Notes under the pieces: model-generated
The model's input: only the letters and a program-made list of their open reading frames with translations
Databases searched by the model: none
Told to the model about the DNA's origin: nothing
DNA from: Siderastrea radians
Taxonomy: Eukaryota > Cnidaria > Anthozoa > Scleractinia > Rhizangiidae
NCBI GenBank assembly: GCA_964017195.1
Contig: OZ024890.1
Coordinates: forward strand, 49,343,593 to 49,407,592
DNA length: 64,000 nucleotides
Reading direction: 5' to 3'
Position numbers and translations under genes: made by a program
Shown: one piece after another, positions 1 through 10,753 of the stretch
Numbering within the stretch: the stretch's first letter is position 1
Layout: each line of letters starts with the position of its first letter

Positions 1-104
1 TTTTGTAGACTTGTTTGCTTTATTGTGTCCAGTATACGTTCTTGATATCTGTTCTTGTCCCCATTCGATTAGTAAAATAGTGATAATTGGGCTACGACAA
101 GCTC

Positions 105-426
105 AACCTTGTCCCCAGGGCCTTCTCCTTGTTCAAAATGGCGGTCGGAGAAACCCCTGGCCAAGGTTGCTGAAATACTCCAAGAATCGTGGAGTATTTT
201 GTCACGCGACACATGATCAAATGGCGTTTTCGGAGTTTGTTTTCAGCGTCTGGCAACCCTGTTTGTTTTCTGCAATCGGAAACCGTTATTCAAACAAAAC
301 GAAGACATTTCATCGTGTTTGCGTGACGAAATTCTAACGAACTTTTTGAGCCACTTTGGCAGCCTTGGCCAGGGTTTCTCCGACCGCCATTTTGAACGAG
401 GAGAAGGCCTTGGGGACGAGGTTGAT
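105..426. repeat. MITE with inverted ends and 9-bp target duplication
   Basis: Inverted termini of roughly 60-80 bp (about 105-165 and 345-426) share the core GGCGGTCGGAGAAACC and its complement. Both ends are flanked by the direct repeat GACAAGCTC (96-104 and 427-435), a good candidate target-site duplication. There is no transposase ORF, so it is non-autonomous. An 8-9 bp duplication suits hAT- or Mutator-type transposition, but the superfamily is inferred. The short ORFs here are by-products of the repeat. Confidence 0.7.
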
Positions 427-435
427 GACAAGCTC

Positions 436-1530
436 TAGGTCGTTAAGTATGGTTTTTCAATAAATTTACTGTTTTAGCCTTGTTGTTTGTAATAAGCAAG
501 TGTTTTCTTAATAAAGTCAATCTTGGTAGTCTGTAAGTTACTAAAACTATAGAATTACATTATTTTAAACTAATCATGTGGTAGCAGACTTGATTTAATT
601 CGTTCTACAAAGATGCTTACAAAGACTTATTGTATGAATTGTATCTCATTCAAGATTTGAAAATATATTCTTTTGCTTCTTAGTGGTCATTCTGCAGTGA
701 CGCAGAGATGAACGTTTCTCATATTACAATATTCCGGAAAAGAATCGTTTTTCCATGAGTTGAATAGCTTTATCCCCCGTAGGATAAGATAATTTAGCTG
801 CCACTTCTCCAGGTCCGTATTTACTGTTTGTCTAATAGCGCAGATGCGGGTTAGAGCTCAATATCACACTTTTGATAAGCGCTGCCACTTCGTCAGGTGT
901 CTGACTTTCTGACTGCACGCTGCGGTACATTTCTTTTAGCGCCGTCTTAAGTAGGCTCGATTTCCGCCACTCTCTCGAGTCCGGTCTTTGTTCCTCCCCG
1001 AAAGAGACGGCTGGACGCGTGACCCGTTGACCTTGTCTGTGACGTAATTCGAAAAAATTAATTTATGCGTCTCCGATGTCACTGGAAATGAAATCGGACG
1101 CCAAATTTCTTGTTTATTTGGCATACATTACGCGCCCGTGCCTACCCAAAAAATTCGAATTTATAGTTTCTTCGGTACATTTATGTACATTGCGAAATTG
1201 CTATAAATTTCTTCGATGTTCGCATGGATGGCTTAAAGTGCAAGCGATAATACTCCGAAAAATTTAACTCTAATAGTGGACGCGTCTTAGTGGCTGCTAA
1301 CAAACTGACTTTCGAAAGAGAACTAAATTAAATGGAAAAGTGTCTGATTTGCGAGACAGAATTTGTCGAGTGTAAACGTGGACAGTTACATCCGTAACGG
1401 ACGCTGTTATCGAGATCCAAAGCGCCTTGAGAAGATCCGAGAAGATGCACAAACTCTTCAACATTTATTGAAGGAAAAGTTTACAACAAATAATCGCCCG
1501 AAACATTGTGTTCCTACGGACTCTAGAATT
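436..1530. other. No recognisable gene
   Basis: Only short random-looking ORFs. An ATG at 1333 opens a 21-codon frame with a C-x2-C start, and the overlapping frame to 1686 is basic and lysine-rich. Neither continues far or matches a family I can name with confidence. Confidence 0.5.
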
Positions 1531-1858
1531 TCACCGAGTGTTGCCGCGCCGTCGAAATCTCTTCGCCACGCAACAGATCAAGTAAGAGGTAAGGCCGATA
1601 AACTCAGCGCTGATTCCAACAGACTTCAGGTACCGCACTCGGTCTTGCATAAGAGAAGCCAGAGGATAAATCACAAGGGCGATTGATTTCGCATTTGAGA
1701 ACGGTCTTACTGTGTCGAACACAATCGGGGCTGACGGAAAAATTCAATGACTTTCCCGATCCTGTTGGTTGAATAATGAACACATCTAAGCCGCTAACTA
1801 GCTTTTCAAGTGCCTCTCGCCGTAAATCTTTTAAATTCTCGATTTGAAACGTCTCCAA
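1531..1858 (-). pseudogene. RecQ-like DNA helicase fragment, frameshifted
   Basis: Two overlapping minus-strand frames together cover the start of a RecQ-type superfamily 2 helicase core. The frame from 1858 carries the pre-motif region and a Walker A motif (QPTGSGKS). The frame ending at 1531 carries motif Ia in the form ALVIYPLASLMQDRV followed by a GISAEFIG segment, as in RecQ proteins (SPL-x-SLM-x-DQ). The switch between frames near 1715-1725 has no splice consensus that I can see, so a frameshift is likely. Nothing downstream supplies the DEAH box or the helicase C domain. A functional protein would unwind DNA 3'-5' with ATP; this piece cannot. It could be a decayed gene copy or part of a helicase-bearing transposon. 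Confidence 0.55.
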
Positions 1859-2568
1859 AACTCACTCAAAAGCCGCATTCATCTTTTCCACTCTGATGAC
1901 ATATGATAATTTTTGCGATAATGTTGCCAGACGAAAATCTGCAGGCGGCAACCTGATTGGCTGAAACCAACAATAGAAATCAGACGCCTCCAGCCGCTAT
2001 TTCGGGGGGATGAGTGCGGGCTCATTTTCCCGAACAGCGGCTGGTAATCGAGCCTACGTCTTAAGCAGCTGTTGGGTTTTTTCGTCCGCAGTCGATATAT
2101 CAATGCCTTCTCTAAGCCAGCTTTGCATTTTCGTTAAAAGAAGTTGTGACTGGTCCAGGCTCAATTAGAGAACACCTATGAAAGAAACACAGATCAGACT
2201 TTCAAAAATAACTGACTAAAATAAAAGATATATTTCAGAGTGAAGCACAAATGTGAATTGAATTTTTAATCGATTCGAAGCAATCTGGTGCCTAAAGAGC
2301 ACCGAAAATGATATTGTGATATTTGTGAGAAAACCTGGAGAAAATCCGAAATATCACGACCCAACTCCTCAAGAGGACTTCCTATTCGCACTACCTATTC
2401 CCTCTTGAGTCGCACGCGGACTCATTTGCCATGGAACGCTTCTGGTGGACCATCTTACTTGCTACCGAATGTCTCAATTTTTGTTGATGTTTGTCTCACT
2501 AACATCAGTGATGCGAGGCACAACCGCAAGAAAATAATCATAATACAAAAGAGCGTTGGTTAAACCTG
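1859..2568. other. No recognisable gene
   Basis: Nothing beyond short ORFs; no tRNA-like or clear repeat structure seen. Confidence 0.45.
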
Positions 2569-2806
2569 TACCTGGGGGAGGGGTACTCCCTTATATAAGC
2601 TATATAGGTATGTGCGGCGCCAAAGGGTATGGTTTTTGAGCTTTTTTGGTCTGAAATAGGGAATAGATTTTGCCTATTTTGGGTCGGGTCTGAAATAGGG
2701 TAGAAAAAAATCACATATTTTGGTCTGAAATAGGGTAAGGGTTTCCAGAAGCGCGCGGCACACCCCCACCCAAACCTTCGGGAAGTACCCCCCCCCCCTG
2801 GGAACC
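2569..2806. repeat. G-rich-ended non-autonomous element (copy 1)
   Basis: Starts with CCTGGGGGAGGGGTACT and ends with the complementary-type AGTACCCCCCCCCC, giving short G-rich inverted ends. The interior repeats the phrase GGTCTGAAATAGGG three times. A related but longer copy lies inverted at 17703-18121, where the internal phrase is TGTTTAGGACA. There is no coding capacity. Confidence 0.55.
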
Positions 2807-2811
2807 TGTAA

Positions 2812-2879
2812 TAGCCTGCGTGCAGACGGCTCCACGCGCCTTGGAACAAAGGAAATAAGAGACGTCTGCGCGCAGGCTA
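2812..2879. repeat. 68-bp hairpin MITE
   Basis: Termini TAGCCTGCGTGCAGACG and CGTCTGCGCGCAGGCTA are inverted with two mismatches. Flanks ACCTGTAA and ACCTGTGA look like an 8-bp target duplication with one change. It is close to the end of the G-rich element before it. Confidence 0.6.
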
Positions 2880-2903
2880 ACCTGTGACGGTCAGGTGTTT
2901 TTG

Positions 2904-3022
2904 CTCTCTTCTCCGCAGAGGTTCCTGTTAGTAAACACCAGTAAAAGAAAAAATGCGGGAGCTGGAGCGCTGGAGAGAGAAGATGGAGCGCGGGGAACGG
3001 AGGCCTCTGCGGAGGAGAGAGG
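2904..3022. repeat. MITE with CTCCGCAGAGG ends (copy 1)
   Basis: Inverted ends CTCTCTTCTCCGCAGAGG and CCTCTGCGGAGGAGAGAG. Flanking GTTTTTG on both sides suggests a 7-8 bp duplication (hAT-like). The same termini bound 33333-33599. Confidence 0.55.
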
Positions 3023-3384
3023 GGTTTTTGAGTGATATTTCTTATGCCCGCGGCGACTTATTACGGATGCGTCACTGTTCACTAAGGGTTTTGTATAACA
3101 TTTCTTGTATCCGTGACGACATACTGTGTTCCGTGACGGTTTACTAAAGGTCTGGAGTGACATTTCTTCAGTGTATGCATGACGTCTTATTCTACTATGA
3201 AGCAAGGAGACTTTGCAATTCATGTCGCACCTAATCGGTTGCCGGTATATTACTTCATACTACAACAGATAATTGATTCCTACGGCATAAGTAAATAGAT
3301 TGTTTTAATTATTACTCATCGGTTTTCACAAAAAAATGTGTAGTTGGCTTTTACGCTTTTGAGGCTAACATCTTGCAACTTTTC
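3023..3384. other. No gene; short repeated phrases
   Basis: Contains three imperfect repeats of a phrase reading TGACATTTCTT/ATAACATTTCTTGT with CCGTGACG, about 55-60 bp apart (3030-3190). No other structure seen. Confidence 0.4.
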
Positions 3385-4524
3385 AAGAACCGACTAAGGG
3401 TATGCAAGATAGAAAAATCCGATTTTCTCAAAATCGGCCAGAATAAAGGCTTTGGTGAAGTAGTTCTAAAAATATAAGTTTCGGGTCGTTAAGATTTTTA
3501 TTTATTTTTTAGTGAATATTTTCGTATTTTGCCCTTCGCGGCAGTCAAAATCAACGCCAAAATCGGGACTTTTCCGGAAACTCCTGTTCGAATATTCAAA
3601 GCGTCCTAAATAAGATTAACCCGGGGAGTTAAAAGATCTTATTTCCTCTGTTTATTAGCAGTGTCAAAGTTTCATGAAAAACGAACGTGAATTTTTAACG
3701 GAATTTTAAAATTTATACCCAACAACGGTCGTTAGCGACAACCCAATTTAGGCTAAATTCAAGGCTCAAAAAAGCACTCTGGTACATGGCTTTACACAAC
3801 AAGACTATACTCCGGGAAAGAACAATCACTTCAACTAAACATCGGCCTAAAAACATTTTGGGACAAATGAAACGGGGAATTTTGAGAGCGCTTTGAAAAC
3901 AGGCTACTTGAGTGATATGAGCGACCCTTTGACCTTTCATGTCAACGGAAATCAACACACAGCAGCTCTTAAAATGTGACTTTCCTTCGCCAGAATACGA
4001 GTTTGCTTGTTTTTCTAGAATGTTTTCAAATAGAGAAAGCTAGGATTTTGAATTTGGAGGCCTTTGTTCCCAATAATGAGCGATGTTGGGCAATTTAGAG
4101 AAGTATGTTATGAAATTGACCTACTCTGTTTATCACCGAATTATACATTCAAAGTCTGTTTACAGCGTGAATGCGGAATTAATAACGAAGTAAAAAACCG
4201 ATTCTTGAAATGTTTAGGAAATAACTCTTACCTAAGTGAGCTTTTCCTGGCTGGAAACTGCAACTTTCATTGCAAAACACATAGCGAGATCGCCGAGCCG
4301 TGTTGCACGTGAGTTGTCAAATGTTTCTATAGTGCGGTCGAGGTTCCTATGTTAACGATTAACCAGATTTAGGCCCGCATAGCGTGCAGTCGGAAACAAC
4401 ACTATGGTGAGGAACGCTTGTGCTTCATAGGAAAAAAGAAGGGGAAAAAGGAAAAAGAGAGCTTTTATTACATATATACTTATTATTATATATATATTTT
4501 TACATCGAAACCGGTGACACGTAC
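3385..4524. repeat. Left inverted arm of the fold-back element
   Basis: Reverse complement of 14035-15008 joined to 8429-8600. Positions near 4353-4360 show the uninterrupted form of the site where the Ngaro element entered the other arm. The inner end is at the ACCGGTGACACGTAC phrase (4510-4524). Confidence 0.85.
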
Positions 4525-5217
4525 AATAGAGTTCTTCTGTTGCTGATTGGTTGCCCGAGGAAATTTGATGTTCACAACAAATATTAGTCCAAGAACGTAG
4601 TTTGAGGGCTTATATGAAGTTTGCACATCAAATTTCCCACGGAACTTATCACACATAGGGCCTGAGACAGAATCCCTCTATTGTTTTTATCGTCCAACGC
4701 TAATTTTTGAGCGAAAATTGCCAATATGCGTTGATAGGTGCCACTGAGGAGAGACAGTATCGCGTCACGTGATCGATTTCGACCAAATGGAGCACGCTAA
4801 AATTTAGCGTTGTAGTAGAAAAGGTTAGCGTCTTGTTGAACAAGCGACTGAAGCGTAGTAAACACACAAAATTCGTTCAATTATTCACTCCAGAAGGCTC
4901 TTCAAACTCCCATTCTTAGTGAAACATTTTACCTTTTGGTAAATAAAACACATAAAACCCACAAATCAGACTGAATGTCTTTCTCCAGTTTTCGATAAAA
5001 CAGCAGCCACTTCCCTCGACTGGTTCCGCTACGGCAAAAGGTGCTGTGATTTGTGCCTTGCATGGGATACATATGTGCGCACGCCATAATACTCACAAAC
5101 AGCCTTTAGCACGGCTGTTCTCAGCCTTTTCTTGCTGCCTTTCCTATGCATGTCGCACAGGTTCAACTTGTCATAAGCGATAAGATTGTAAAAATAATAA
5201 TAATTATAATTTTTTTT

Positions 5218-5741
5218 TTAATAATAATAATCCTTTATTGATAGTCGTAGTGAAAATACAATGGACAGATAAGAATAAGATGCTAAGAAATTACAATCAA
5301 ATTATTAGTTTAAAAAAAAAATTTTTAAGAAGTAAAATTCTTTTCTTAATTCTTAATTCTTCTTCTTATTGTTGATAATAATGATAATCTGCATTACAAA
5401 TCAATCAATAGGTTAAAAATACTAATGATTTATGAAAAGGTAATAAAATATTCCAATAGTTAAAAGTATATATATCCTAGTGGCGCTCATTCGTGAAACT
5501 CGGAATAAATAATAAAATCAATCAAAAGTCCCTATCTAATGGCTCCCTCGGTTGCTTCAATTTCAATGTCAGAGTTCTTTAAGTCCCATGAGACCCTCTT
5601 AACTGTTCGTGATCCACGAAGGCAGATTAGCGCTGATCTCAAAAGAGCAAAGGAAGTTCTTGCACGAATCCAGGAGATTGTCTTGGCGTAATCTTCTCCT
5701 TTCTTGATAGCGATTAGCTCGGCTAGGCGGCTATGAAACAT
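5218..5741 (-). mobile_element. 3' fragment of a retroelement with C-terminal coding tail
   Basis: A 69-codon frame (5532-5741) contains ISWIRARTSFALLRSALICL, a tail type I associate with invertebrate retroelement polyproteins; the family assignment is weak. It is followed by a 3' non-coding stretch ending in AATAAAGG and a TTA/A-rich tail near 5218. The same 3' stretch recurs in opposite orientation at 44630-44905. It is 5'-truncated next to the trinucleotide tract at 5748-5811. Confidence 0.45.
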
Positions 5742-5747
5742 CCGGCA

Positions 5748-5751
5748 TTAT

Positions 5752-5811
<60 letters not shown>
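5748..5811. repeat. (ATA)n/(AAT)n microsatellite
   Basis: About twenty perfect trinucleotide units, adjoining the truncated end of the retroelement fragment. Confidence 0.95.
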
Positions 5812-6602
5812 TTCATACTACTGTTCTACTGTTTTTACCCCATCCCCCTACCCTTGGTTACATAACTCAACCATGGACTTGGCCGCATTTTATTTCTTTG
5901 CTGAGAGTCTTTAATTAGAAGGTCTAATGTCCGCTAGGGAAGAAAGATATTACACCCTACGCCAAGCGAGAAATACATCTGCCCAAGCCAAAATACTAAA
6001 AAAAAAAAACACTCCTAAGCATGGGTGTGCTTAGCGTTTTCACGCTGCCTTTCTTATGCAAGTCGCACAAGTTCAGGTCAGTGTTGTAAGCGATGGCGTG
6101 CTATAACTGTACAAGCCCGATCTAATACAATCTATCGGGTATAGAACTTTTGCTTCTCTAGCGCAGCACTATGACTTAAACGCTTACCACGAAGTAAAAA
6201 GCCAATTCGCCTATCAGAGTGACGCAGCTTATAAATTATTCTCGAAGAGAACAACTCATCCATCGTGCAGTGAGGAACTAGTACCTGGAGAACAACCTCG
6301 ACCTATCTGCTTTCTTAGCAACTCGAATATATGTCAAGTTCTTGCCTGTACCCAGTTTGTTGCGCAACTTTGATTAGTAGACATCTTTTTCATGGCAAAT
6401 GTTTCAGTAAAAAAATTAGGCCAGTATTTCCCTTTGCCAATGTCAAAGCTCGCTCTTCAAACTGTTGCCGTGTCACAAGAAAACTCAAGATTGATTAACA
6501 TGTTTACACCGTCGAATTTACTTGAGGAAGTTGCAAGTGACAGTCGCAAGCTATTCGTAAATCGTGACAATCATTCATGTGTCTTAAGTTCGTGAGTTCC
6601 GA

Positions 6603-6776
6603 TAGCCTGCGTAGCAAGCACTTCCGAAGACTTTTCCGCCTTTTTGAGGCATTTTGCGTTTTGGCCGCTCCAAATTAAGGCGTGCGCAAAAAAGGAAGGA
6701 GCGGGAAAGGGGGGGGGGGGGGAGGGAGGAGAGACAAAAAAAGGAAACGCTTGCCCGCAAACGCCACAAGTTTGAA
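6603..6776. repeat. MITE copy, paired with 7525-7690
   Basis: Begins TAGCCTGCGTAGCAAGC and ends AACGCTTGCCCGCAAACG, with a G-run inside (6706-6722). The reverse complement of 7525-7690 follows the same plan (GCCTGTGTAGCAAGCG to AACGCTTGTCCGCAAACC), so the two are diverged copies in opposite orientation. Confidence 0.6.
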
Positions 6777-7524
6777 AAACGACCCTTTAGCACTCAAGGT
6801 TTGGTGAATTCATAGCGTGACAGCTTGACAATAAAGCAACAAATAACAGATCTCCGGATGTTACAAATTTACTTTGGTCAAAATCAAAACATGCTCCACG
6901 TAAGACAAACCCACGAACTGCAGAGACGAAGCACTCGGAGATGTGATGTCGAAACCTCGAAAACTGGAAACTCAGAGGGGAGCGCTTCAGGATTTGTCGT
7001 TGTAATTTCAAAGTTAATAAATTTGGAAATTTATCTCTGCTAGGAAAATCGGTTTTATTTCTTCGGGAACCTTTTCAAAGCGTCGGAAAGAAAGGATTCT
7101 TAAGGAGCAATTCTTGCTGATATCTTCAGAGTGGTTACAGTGGAAGTTGTTGAAAACTTGTATAGCTATTTTCGGAACGTGTCTGCAATCTTTGTGCTCG
7201 AAAAATTAGGAACTTAAGGGCATTATTCCAAGTTATTCGGAATGCAATAAGTATATCGATTCTCCTGTTTCCCAAGCTCCGCCAAATCAGCGTATCAACT
7301 TGTCTAAACGGCTGCTCAAACCTCCATCAGGCAACAGTCTTTGTAGAAAGAGAAAGCTTCCCGAAAGTCCCTGAGATTTGAAGCCACCGAACAGCCGCCT
7401 TCTAGAGTCAAACCTGGCCATGGAAATTTTTCAGCTGGAGAGAAACAGTTAGTTGTGTTGATGCGGTCACGCTCAAATTAACTTAACTGATTTGATTGAC
7501 GTTCTTTGGCGTACGGGATTTTCA

Positions 7525-7690
7525 AAATCGTGGGGTTTGCGGACAAGCGTTTTTTTCCTCCCTTTTCCCGGCCCCTTCTCCCACTTCTTTTGCGTTCGGC
7601 CCAATTTTTGCGCGGCCAAAAAGCGAAAAATGCTTCGAACGTACGAAAAACCCTAGGCCCACAGAAACGCTTGCTACACAGGCTAGGGTT
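7525..7690. repeat. MITE copy, inverted relative to 6603-6776
   Basis: Same terminal sequences as 6603-6776 on the opposite strand. ORFs reported across it in several frames are a by-product of its composition. Confidence 0.6.
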
Positions 7691-8428
7691 TCGATAGTGT
7701 CTACCGCTATGTCACAAGCCCCTTTTTCTCTTTCTGGGTAACCGAAATCCACTCTGCAGATACCCGTCCAGGTATTGGCCTTCTTTAGAGTACATGATGC
7801 TACACAGCAATTGATAGCACCCAGCGTACTCACGTCGTAGGATAGCGGTGTCGATCGTGGGATTCTTGATCCCTTGAGTTATACAGCAGAGTTCTCTTGT
7901 GATGTCGGCGACAAGGGCAATTGTTGCTTCTGTTTTTGTTTTTATTTTTCGCTCTGGCAATGCAGGTGGGCAAGGGTCTTAACATATGGTTACTGTGCTG
8001 AATGCAGTAAAATCTGTTTCCTACCGGTAAAGCATGCTAGCTTGTTGAGAATCATTGTCCTGATGATTTGCAGAGTATTCAGCATTTTTCCAGGGACAGG
8101 CAGAGGTACCGCTGCCCAAACGGGAGATATTAAGTGAGAAAAATCTCTGTGATACTTGCCAGATTGTACTGGATGAAGTACTTTTTTAAGTATAAAATTA
8201 AATTTTTCACAACCTCATCGCAAATGACTGACTCGAACCTGTGCGAAATCCACAGGAAAGACAGCATGAAAAGGCTTGTCTACGGGTGTGGCTGCTGTAT
8301 CATCGAACACGAGCAGTGAGAAAGACATTTGTGAAGCAAAGGAAATAGGAGACGTCAGCAAGCGGGCTAGCACTATAAGGCTCTATTAAACCCTAACGGC
8401 CACCGACATTGAGAGAACTTGCTTAGTA

Positions 8429-8600
8429 GTACGTGTCACCGGTTTGAACGAAAAAAAAAAGTATATAATAATAAGTCTACATGTAATAAAAGCTCTCTTT
8501 TTCCTTTTTCCCCTACTTTTTTTTCCTATCAAGCTCAAGCGTTCGTCACCAAAGTGTTGTTTTGCGACTGCACGCTATGCGGGCCTAAAATCTGGTTAAT
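8429..8600. repeat. Inner part of the right inverted arm
   Basis: Reverse complement of about 4355-4524. It ends at TCTGGTTAAT, the left side of the Ngaro insertion point; the rest of the arm resumes at 14035. Confidence 0.85.
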
Positions 8601-8897
8601 GTCACTGTTCCTGAGGAACGTAGCGCAACTGCAATAGGCTATAAACGAGCGCGTGACACGCGAAACAAAGTAAACACTCACAGGATGGCGATATTGAGGG
8701 GAACACTGCCTTGCAGTTGGTTAGTCTATTGCGACTTCCGATTTGCGTGACAAAAACACCTCACTTATCTCCCCAGCACTACGAGCTGAATGCTAGACAG
8801 CACGTGCTGGATCGGACAAGAGTATTGGTTAGCAGGCGATGCATAAAGGCAACGAAGCCGACAAGCTTGGGGGAAGTCGCTGCGCAGACTTAACCGC
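8601..8897. repeat. Ngaro repeat B2 (outer 3' terminus)
   Basis: 297 bp matching 9386-9682, with differences at GTCACTG/GTCTCTG and ACTCACAGG/ACTCTCAGG. The duplicated 60-codon ORFs in both copies are incidental. Confidence 0.93.
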
Positions 8898-8977
8898 ACC
8901 ACGCAGGAGTGACCCTAGTTTATTGAAGCACAAATAACATAGCCAACCCATCTCCAAAGAAAGGGAGGGAGGGAGGG
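8898..8977. other. 80-bp spacer between Ngaro repeats B2 and A2
   Basis: Unique sequence ending in a GGGA-rich run; not found again in the window. Confidence 0.6.
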
Positions 8978-9385
8978 AAAAATTTTGCTAAATTGACAAA
9001 ACACTGGCTGCACTGCACAAGAGAAGTACAAATTGAACCTTGAACAGGTTGCTTAAGCTTTTATATCTAGACAGTGTCTGCTAACGTAGCCAGTAGTTAA
9101 GGCTGTACTATACAACAGCTTGGCCTTACACGTGTACTATCTTAGTTATGAATAGGTCCTTAATGCTATCGACCAATGCAATAAAACGTACGAAAAAGCT
9201 AACTAGAAACAAAGCCATAATGTTGTAGGTCTAGCTACAACGGAGCTATTGATTTTAGTGACCTTGGGATCCCAACTGCATAGTAGTTCTATTGATAGCG
9301 AACGCGCCATGAAAGGCTCACTGAGAATGAGTGTCACGTTCCATTAACAATATTTTACTGATCTAACAGTAAAATCTTATTTAAT
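8978..9385. repeat. Ngaro repeat A2
   Basis: 408 bp matching 13627-14034, with one substitution seen (GAGAATGAG versus GAGAACGAG). It adjoins B1 with no gap. Confidence 0.93.
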
Positions 9386-9682
9386 GTCTCTGTTCCTGAG
9401 GAACGTAGCGCAACTGCAATAGGCTATAAACGAGCGCGTGACACGCGAAACAAAGTAAACACTCTCAGGATGGCGATATTGAGGGGAACACTGCCTTGCA
9501 GTTGGTTAGTCTATTGCGACTTCCGATTTGCGTGACAAAAACACCTCACTTATCTCCCCAGCACTACGAGCTGAATGCTAGACAGCACGTGCTGGATCGG
9601 ACAAGAGTATTGGTTAGCAGGCGATGCATAAAGGCAACGAAGCCGACAAGCTTGGGGGAAGTCGCTGCGCAGACTTAACCGC
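9386..9682. repeat. Ngaro repeat B1
   Basis: 297-bp direct repeat of 8601-8897, lying just downstream of the recombinase stop codon. Confidence 0.93.
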
Positions 9683-9736
9683 CACAGATGCATGCAAAGC
9701 AATGCATCCCCCCAAGCAGAAAAAAGAAAATTACGT

Positions 9737-10753
9737 TCAGTTTGTAGAAAAGTAATCCGAAACAGTAGCCATCTTAGGTGCAACCGAGTGTAAAACCGCT
9801 TGCGGGGTTCTAATGTAAAGCTGGTAACAGTCGGAAGACCAGCGACCTAGTACTTTAATAAGCCAATCTGGCAAACCAGCAGCAGCCGCAGCTGAGGCTG
9901 CCCCTATGCGAAAGCTGTGGCCCTTGAGGCTCTCAAAGGGGAGACCCGCAGCCCTGGCACTATCTCGAAGAAGGTGCGAAACGACCCCTCGGGTGAGATA
10001 GTGACCCGATTGGAAGAGCAAGAGAGGACCCGGTGGTGGCCTACCTAAGAGAAAGTATTCCTGCATGGCCGTGACTGCACAAATGCTGGACCCAGTACGA
10101 GCTATTGTGAGGGAATGACCCTGCCTAAAGACGTCGGTTTTGGACGATTTGACCTGAACCGTCATAAACTGTGCGCATGCCAGATTGGGGTGAAAGGTAA
10201 TGCAATTAGTAGAAAGATCGAAGTTCGGCCTATACTTGCGTACCCCTGAGTAGGTAAACTCGCTACAACGAAGGAAGCCAAAAAATGCTAAAGTAAAGCC
10301 AGCCCAAATCATAGCAAAATCCCGGGGACTAAGCCAAGACTGCAAAACGGGACGAATGGCTAAAAGCACCTGAGGTGTAACTGGTTGACGGCGAATGTGC
10401 CTATCGCCTTGAAAACGAAGTATGCCCCGTAAAACTTTACGCAATAGTAGCTTGCCCTTAAGAGGGTCGCTGTACCCCGCAGTAATGTGGAGATTGCGAA
10501 CCGCCGCTAAATAAAGTTTTATAGTACCATGGCGGACCGTCCTTGCTAAGTAGGATGCAAAATAAACTAGAGTCCCTTCGGAGGCAGGTAGCACATCCCC
10601 AGATGGACTTAGGAGACGATTCATCAGGCAAAAGGTTAGGAAACGCTTTTCCCCACAGCTGTAGGCTCTGTTTGTGTTCTTGGCAAGGCCCCAGTTAGCG
10701 TAGGTTAAGACCTCCTCCCTCAAAGGGTCATTAATGAAGGCGGGATGGTACAA
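9737..10753 (-). CDS. Tyrosine recombinase of the Ngaro element
   Basis: A 338-residue protein of the phage-integrase fold that DIRS-order retrotransposons use instead of a DDE integrase. It would insert the circular DNA copy in the nucleus by strand exchange through a covalent tyrosine link. The visible catalytic set is Arg162 (FLRCSEF), the HSFR box at 279-282, Trp305 in GRWSSD, and the probable nucleophile Tyr313 in QLYIRT. The N-terminal third is the DNA-binding SAM-like region. The frame overlaps the end of the RT ORF by 34 bases in another phase, typical of compact elements. All key residues are present, so the enzyme looks functional. Confidence 0.93.
   Translation of the reverse strand: MYHPAFINDPLREEVLTYANWGLAKNTNRAYSCGEKRFLTFCLMNRLLSPSGDVLPASEGTLVYFASYLARTVRHGTIKLYLAAVRNLHITAGYSDPLKGKLLLRKVLRGILRFQGDRHIRRQPVTPQVLLAIRPVLQSWLSPRDFAMIWAGFTLAFFGFLRCSEFTYSGVRKYRPNFDLSTNCITFHPNLACAQFMTVQVKSSKTDVFRQGHSLTIARTGSSICAVTAMQEYFLLGRPPPGPLLLFQSGHYLTRGVVSHLLRDSARAAGLPFESLKGHSFRIGAASAAAAAGLPDWLIKVLGRWSSDCYQLYIRTPQAVLHSVAPKMATVSDYFSTN

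Larger units (their letters stand above)
4525..8428. other. Interior of the fold-back element, non-coding
   Basis: A 3.9-kb segment with no long ORF. It holds a retroelement fragment (5218-5741), a trinucleotide tract (5748-5811), a pair of inverted MITE copies (6603-6776 and 7525-7690), and two copies of a phrase with GTCGCACAGGTTCA (near 5150) and GTCGCACAAGTTCA (near 6063). The 67-codon ORF at 6392 and other short frames have no recognisable features. Confidence 0.6.

Noticed and set aside
1363..1686. 107-codon plus-strand ORF
   Set aside because: Starts at a non-ATG codon and overlaps the helicase fragment on the other strand; the basic composition is not enough to call a gene.
3713..4312. 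81- and 82-codon ORFs as host genes
   Set aside because: They lie wholly inside the inverted arms and show no known domain; kept only as a feature of the element.
8711..9678. Duplicated 60-codon ORFs as a small gene family
   Set aside because: They are the same stretch within the B1 and B2 repeats of the Ngaro element, on the opposite strand to its genes.
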